DNA from: Flavobacteriaceae bacterium
Lineage (GTDB): Bacteria; Bacteroidota; Bacteroidia; Flavobacteriales; Flavobacteriaceae
Reading direction: 5' to 3'
Assembly: GCA_023145595.1 (NCBI GenBank)
Contig: JAGLDM010000169.1
Span: forward strand, 1 to 10,051
Length of the DNA: 10,051 nucleotides
The position numbers and the translations under genes were made by a program. The notes under the pieces are model-generated. The model was not told where the DNA came from and did no database searches. It saw only the letters and a list, made by a program, of their open reading frames with translations. Shown here piece by piece: positions 6,274 through 10,051 of this stretch; the stretch's first letter is position 1, and every line of letters begins with the position of its first letter.

Positions 6274-7266
6274 CTAATTATATCTTAACTTTAGTTTTTT
6301 ATAAAAAAAATAAAATTTAGACATTAGTCTAGGTGAAATAAATAATAGTATTTTGTTAATTATTCCAAGGTTTTTAGCTCTTAAAATATCAAATCGATAT
6401 TTTTTATAAATCTGTATAACCTTTTTGGAAAATTCTAATCTTAATATTCTATCGTCCGATTTTCTGACTATTGAGCTCAAAATAGTTACAAACCCATTAA
6501 AAAAGAATTCTTCAATTTTTGGGTTAATAAGTTGTCCTTTTGTTTCTAAGTAGAGTTGCTCTAAATCTTTTACCAATTCTAAAGAATCTTGCAATCGAGA
6601 TTCTGTTATCTCAGAAGTCATGGTTGAGTTTTCTCTAACAAAATAATTATAAAATGGCAGGTCTATATTACTCACTCGTTTTGCAATTGTAAAAGACTCT
6701 AAAGTGAAATTTACATCTTCGTATTTTCTTTTTTTAAATCTTAGATTATTATTTAAAAGAAATGTTCTCTTCCACATTTTGCTCCAAACAACAATCATTA
6801 TACTTGATAATTGATCAACATATTCCTGACCCGTTATTACGGATTCAATTTGTTGATGAGTTTTTGGATATATTGATTTTAAGTTTTTCTCTATCTTATA
6901 ATACCTGCCTTCTAATATGTCTAAATCTTCTTCTTTACTTTTTTTATATAATTTCTCTAAACTGTTTAATTCAATATAATCATCACTATCCAAAAAACAA
7001 ATATATTCGCCTTTTGCCTTTAATAAAGCATCGTTTCTTGTATAGCCTATCCCAATATTATTTTTGTTTTTAAAATATCTAATTCTATCATCTTTTTTAG
7101 AGAACTGATTAATTATTTCCTCTGAATTGTCTGGAGAACAATCATTAATAATAATTATCTCAATATTTTGTAATGATTGATTGACAACGCTGTCCAAACA
7201 TTTAAACAGGTACTTTTGAACATTGTAAACTGGAATAATAACAGATACTGAAATATTCTGTTCCAT
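6274..7266 (-). CDS. Family 2 glycosyltransferase (GT-A fold)
   Basis: A 330-aa glycosyltransferase with a complete N-terminal GT2 domain: SVIIPVYNV (8-16), the nucleotide-binding segment IIINDCSPDNS (38-48), RNDAL (77-81), and the metal-binding DxD-type motif FLDSDDYI (91-98). The later acidic motif KYEDVNF (181-187) and YNYFVRENSTM (206-216) are typical of the EpsJ-like GT2 enzymes of polysaccharide clusters. The C-terminal third (about 220-330) is basic and partly amphipathic, with KFYFFYKKLKLRYN at the end, which may associate with the membrane; there is no clear transmembrane helix. It should add one sugar of the repeat unit from a nucleotide-sugar donor at the cytoplasmic face, probably with inversion; the specificity is unknown. 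It starts 151 bases after the flippase stop, the longest gap between intact genes in the right half, and is followed 41 bases later by the truncated Wzy-like gene. Confidence 0.88.
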   Translation of the reverse strand: MEQNISVSVIIPVYNVQKYLFKCLDSVVNQSLQNIEIIIINDCSPDNSEEIINQFSKKDDRIRYFKNKNNIGIGYTRNDALLKAKGEYICFLDSDDYIELNSLEKLYKKSKEEDLDILEGRYYKIEKNLKSIYPKTHQQIESVITGQEYVDQLSSIMIVVWSKMWKRTFLLNNNLRFKKRKYEDVNFTLESFTIAKRVSNIDLPFYNYFVRENSTMTSEITESRLQDSLELVKDLEQLYLETKGQLINPKIEEFFFNGFVTILSSIVRKSDDRILRLEFSKKVIQIYKKYRFDILRAKNLGIINKILLFISPRLMSKFYFFYKKLKLRYN

Positions 7267-7417
7267 AATTTTATTTATTTTTTAGATTTTGATGGTTACC
7301 AAATAAAGTTCTGTGTATCCTTATCCTATTATCTTTTCTACAATTGAATCTGCCTCATGAAAGCATTTTCATAAACTAAATTTAAGTACTAAACGCAACT
7401 TTTAGCGGATTTATCTT

Positions 7418-8743
7418 TTATTTAAATTTTATTGTTAATATTCCTGTCTTTAATTTAGCAATTACTATTTCTGTTAAACTAACACCTGCCATTACTATTG
7501 CAGTTCCTAAGGCGGCTCCAATAACTCCATAAAAATATATAAGAATAGTATTCAAAATGAAATTTACAATCATAAATACTGATATTATTTGGCTTTGAAT
7601 TTTATGAAATCCACACATAATTAATAATTGTCCTGCAGGCCCAGAAGATATATTAAAAAATTTACCAATTGCAATAATTATTAAAATCCAATATGACTCA
7701 ACAAACTCTTTACCCCAAATACTTAAGATTTCCTCTCCGAAAAAAAAGAATAAACAAAGAGGTATAACCCCCAGAAAAACAAGGTACCGAGTAACTTTAC
7801 CAACCATTCTCTGTAATTCTTCTTTTCTGTTTTGAGAGTAAAGAGAAGCTATATTTCCTGATAAAGAGGCATTAGTTATTTGTAGTAAAAAACTAGAAAG
7901 TAATGCTATACGTGAAGCAACAGTGTATAATCCAACTTCTTTTGCTTCCAAAAATATTCCTAATAATATAATATCTGTATTAGATATTAGAATATATGAT
8001 ATTGAAGAAATAAGGAGGGGAAAAGATGATTTAAATAATTTAAAAGGGGTGGCTAATAATTTATTTTGTTTCGGTTTTAATCTATTCCAATAAATGCCTA
8101 TTACAATTGTCACTAACACTTGACCAGCACCATAGGCTATTGCCGTATTAAATATGGTAATTTTAACCCCATTAAACCATAAAAACATAAGTATAATTGA
8201 AGTAAATACTACGCTTAAACTTTTATCTACTAAATTACTTTGCCATATTTTTCGATAACCAATAAGGGCGGAACTCCAAATCATTGAAAATACTTTTGGG
8301 GTTGTAACCAGTATTCCAATTGTTATAGGCCACTTGAGTCTTATATCATCAAAAAAAAAGTCTACAAAGTATGGGGTTAACACAATTAAAATAAAAGAAA
8401 TGATAAGAGTAAAGCCCCCACTTAAGACATAGGCAGATTTCATGACACTACCTATATGCCTGCTTTTTTTTTTAGACAAACCTATTGCAACCTCTTTCAC
8501 TATAATTTGCTGCGTTCCTAACAAGCCAATAATTAATAAGATATTGGTTAAACTATTTGCAAGATTAATAACTCCTAACCCTTCGGCCCCCAAGGTTCTT
8601 CCTAAAAAAATACTAAGTAAAAAACTTGCAATCATTCCAAGTATTTTTACAACTAATGAGGAAGATGATTTCTTAACAACTTCTAAAGTATGCTCATCTA
8701 AATTATTAATATACTTAAAAAAATATTTTTTTATCATTTTCAA
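7418..8743 (-). CDS. wzx: Wzx-type polysaccharide flippase (MOP/MATE superfamily)
   Basis: A 441-aa polytopic membrane protein of the size and pattern of Wzx flippases (about 12-14 helices), which move undecaprenyl-linked repeat units across the inner membrane. After a short cytoplasmic N-terminus (1-25, DEHTLEVVKKSS) comes the first helix and the family signature FLGRTLGAEGLG (47-58). The second half opens with SNTDIILLGIFLEAKEVGLYTVASRIA (split as DIILLG 257-262 and VGLYTVASRIA 270-280), the usual start of the second bundle. The C-terminal pair carries YGVIGAALGTA (405-415). It follows wecC by 63 bases and precedes the GT2 gene by 151. A run of ten A in the coding strand (8464-8473) encodes Lys91-93 in a cytoplasmic loop; a one-base slip there would abolish the protein. 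It is the only intact flippase gene visible; a piece of what looks like another lies at 4469-4651. Confidence 0.88.
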   Translation of the reverse strand: MKMIKKYFFKYINNLDEHTLEVVKKSSSSLVVKILGMIASFLLSIFLGRTLGAEGLGVINLANSLTNILLIIGLLGTQQIIVKEVAIGLSKKKSRHIGSVMKSAYVLSGGFTLIISFILIVLTPYFVDFFFDDIRLKWPITIGILVTTPKVFSMIWSSALIGYRKIWQSNLVDKSLSVVFTSIILMFLWFNGVKITIFNTAIAYGAGQVLVTIVIGIYWNRLKPKQNKLLATPFKLFKSSFPLLISSISYILISNTDIILLGIFLEAKEVGLYTVASRIALLSSFLLQITNASLSGNIASLYSQNRKEELQRMVGKVTRYLVFLGVIPLCLFFFFGEEILSIWGKEFVESYWILIIIAIGKFFNISSGPAGQLLIMCGFHKIQSQIISVFMIVNFILNTILIYFYGVIGAALGTAIVMAGVSLTEIVIAKLKTGILTIKFK

Positions 8744-8806
8744 CTTCTGCTTTTAACAAGTCTCTTGTAATAGTTCTCTTTAGTTTAAACTTACATTACA
8801 AAATCA

Positions 8807-10018
8807 TTAACGATTAATTCCACAAAAATCCAACACTACTTTATCATCTCCTAACTCCAAACTTTTAAACTCTTTATGCGCCACCAAAAACACAATAATA
8901 TCTGCTTTTTCAACAGCCTCTTTATAATTAGTCAGTTTAAAAACCGTATGCGATTGAATATTGGGTTCCACAATATAATATTCCTCATTATTTGCATTTT
9001 GTAATACCTTTTGAGCAATGTATTTTGCTGGAGATTCTCTTAAATCGTCAATATTTGGTTTAAAGGCTAAGCCCATAATAGCAATACTTGGTTTGCGTCC
9101 GTGTTTTAATTCAAAAGCAAGTTTTGTTGTATTTACTTTCTCTGCACACCAAAAAGATTTGTAATTATTTATTTCACGAGCCGTACCAATTATTTTAGAT
9201 TCCATTGGGTAATCTGCCACAATAAAATAGGGATCCACAGCAATACAATGTCCGCCAACTCCACAACCCGGTTGTAAGATATTCACTCTTGGGTGCTTGT
9301 TTGCTAGTTCTATTAGTTCCCAAACATTAATGTCTGCCTTATCACAAATTAAAGATAATTCATTAGCAAAAGCAATTTGAACATCACGAGAAGAGTTTTC
9401 TACGAGTTTACACATTTCTGCGGTTCGTGCATTTGTTTTGTGTAAATCTCCTTTTATAAATTGGGTGTAAAATGCAATCGCTTTTTCCGTTGCTTTTTCA
9501 TCTACACCACCAATAACACGGTCGTTATGCACCAATTCATACATCACATTCCCCGGTAATACACGCTCAGGGCAGTATGCAATATGTAGTTTATCTTTTA
9601 ATTCAGGACGTTCGCTATAAATCAAGTCCTTCATTTTTTCGGTAGTTCCAATAGGAGAGGTCGATTCAATAATATACAAATCATCTTCCTTTAACAATGG
9701 AATAATAGCTTTAGTAGCCGCTTCGACAAATGAAATATCCGGTTCGTTTTTTGCCTTAAAAGGAGTTGGTACCACGATTAAATAGGTGCTTGCTTCAACA
9801 GGAGTTGTAGCGGCTTTTAAATAACCATTTTTAACTGCTTCTGCTACGGCAATATCTAATTCTGGTTCTACAATATGTATTTTACCTTCATTAATAGTAT
9901 CTACCACTTTTTGGTTGATATCTACACCGTGAACTTGGGTGCTATTTTGAGCGATTAGAGCTGCAGTAGGCAAACCTATATAGCCTAAACCGATCATTAC
10001 TACTTCTGGTTTGTTCAT
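8807..10018 (-). CDS. wecC: UDP-N-acetyl-D-mannosamine dehydrogenase (WecC type)
   Basis: A 403-aa UDP-sugar 6-dehydrogenase: UDP-ManNAc + 2 NAD+ gives UDP-ManNAcA + 2 NADH, supplying an acidic amino sugar to the polymer. It is cytoplasmic. Domains in order: an NAD-binding Rossmann fold with MIGLGYIGLP (8-17) and VDIN (32-35); ESTSPIGTT (118-126) and YCPERVLPG (148-156, Glu151); the central helix with KLVENSSRDVQIAFANE (204-220), Lys204 and Asn208 being family active-site positions; the catalytic-Cys motif GVGGHCIAVDPYF (253-265, Cys258); and the C-terminal UDP-binding domain with GLAFKPNIDDLRESP (316-330). KLVEN-RDVQIAF and GGHCIAVDPYF fit WecC better than UDP-glucose dehydrogenase; a UDP-GlcNAc dehydrogenase of the WbpA/WbpO kind is the main alternative. 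It is complete at the usual length. Its G+C (40-47% in two sampled 60-base lines) is well above the genes that follow. The partner epimerase gene wecB is not in the window but could lie just upstream. Confidence 0.9.
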   Translation of the reverse strand: MNKPEVVMIGLGYIGLPTAALIAQNSTQVHGVDINQKVVDTINEGKIHIVEPELDIAVAEAVKNGYLKAATTPVEASTYLIVVPTPFKAKNEPDISFVEAATKAIIPLLKEDDLYIIESTSPIGTTEKMKDLIYSERPELKDKLHIAYCPERVLPGNVMYELVHNDRVIGGVDEKATEKAIAFYTQFIKGDLHKTNARTAEMCKLVENSSRDVQIAFANELSLICDKADINVWELIELANKHPRVNILQPGCGVGGHCIAVDPYFIVADYPMESKIIGTAREINNYKSFWCAEKVNTTKLAFELKHGRKPSIAIMGLAFKPNIDDLRESPAKYIAQKVLQNANNEEYYIVEPNIQSHTVFKLTNYKEAVEKADIIVFLVAHKEFKSLELGDDKVVLDFCGINR

Positions 10019-10051
10019 TTTTATTTGTTATCTTTTATTTATTGTTTTGAG

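Noticed and set aside
7357..7372. Inverted repeat ATGAAA-GCAT-TTTCAT in the spacer before the GT2 gene
   Set aside because: Six AT-rich pairs, no T tract; not distinguishable from background.
8756..8768. Small inverted repeat ACAAG-TCT-CTTGT between wecC and wzx, as a terminator
   Set aside because: Only a 5-bp stem with no U tract, inside what looks like one operon.
10019..10051. Possible end of an upstream gene in the last 33 bases (a minus-strand frame reads LKTINKR then stop)
   Set aside because: Too short to choose among frames; no gene can be supported.

Overview
The window is a stretch of a surface-polysaccharide (capsule, O-antigen or exopolysaccharide) biosynthesis locus, very probably from a Bacteroidota bacterium of the Flavobacteriia type. 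Support for that origin: very AT-rich DNA (some 60-base lines inside the membrane-protein genes are only 12-23% G+C), coding heavy in Lys, Asn, Ile and Phe, no obvious Shine-Dalgarno sequences, and Bacteroidota-style TAnnTTTG promoter-like motifs. No RNA gene, insertion sequence or CRISPR array was found.

All genes lie on the minus strand and read from the right edge to the left as what looks like one operon. In order of transcription they are: wecC-type UDP-ManNAc dehydrogenase (8807-10018); Wzx flippase (7418-8743); family-2 glycosyltransferase (6274-7266); a 129-aa membrane protein that looks like the N-terminal third of a Wzy polymerase (5843-6232); family-1/GT4 glycosyltransferase (4615-5781); a decayed fragment resembling a flippase C-terminus (4469-4651); a left-handed beta-helix acetyltransferase (4035-4457); a Wzy-like polymerase (2815-4020); an O-antigen ligase/Wzy_C-type protein (1578-2834); a second, paralogous Wzy-like protein (376-1548); and the start of a lipoprotein with a LamG/concanavalin-like domain that runs off the left edge (1-368).

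Together these fit a Wzx/Wzy pathway. A sugar nucleotide (UDP-ManNAcA) and other precursors are assembled into a lipid-linked repeat unit by the two glycosyltransferases. The unit may be O-acetylated, is flipped by Wzx, and is polymerised or ligated on the periplasmic face by the Wzy/WaaL-like proteins. The initiating phosphoglycosyltransferase, the UDP-GlcNAc 2-epimerase (WecB) that would feed WecC, and the Wza/Wzc export parts are not in the window.

The unusual points are the crowding of polymerase-type genes (three complete and one truncated) against only two glycosyltransferases, and the gene remnants between intact genes. Both suggest a mosaic locus shaped by repeated recombination. I see no clear evidence for a wholly new type of system.
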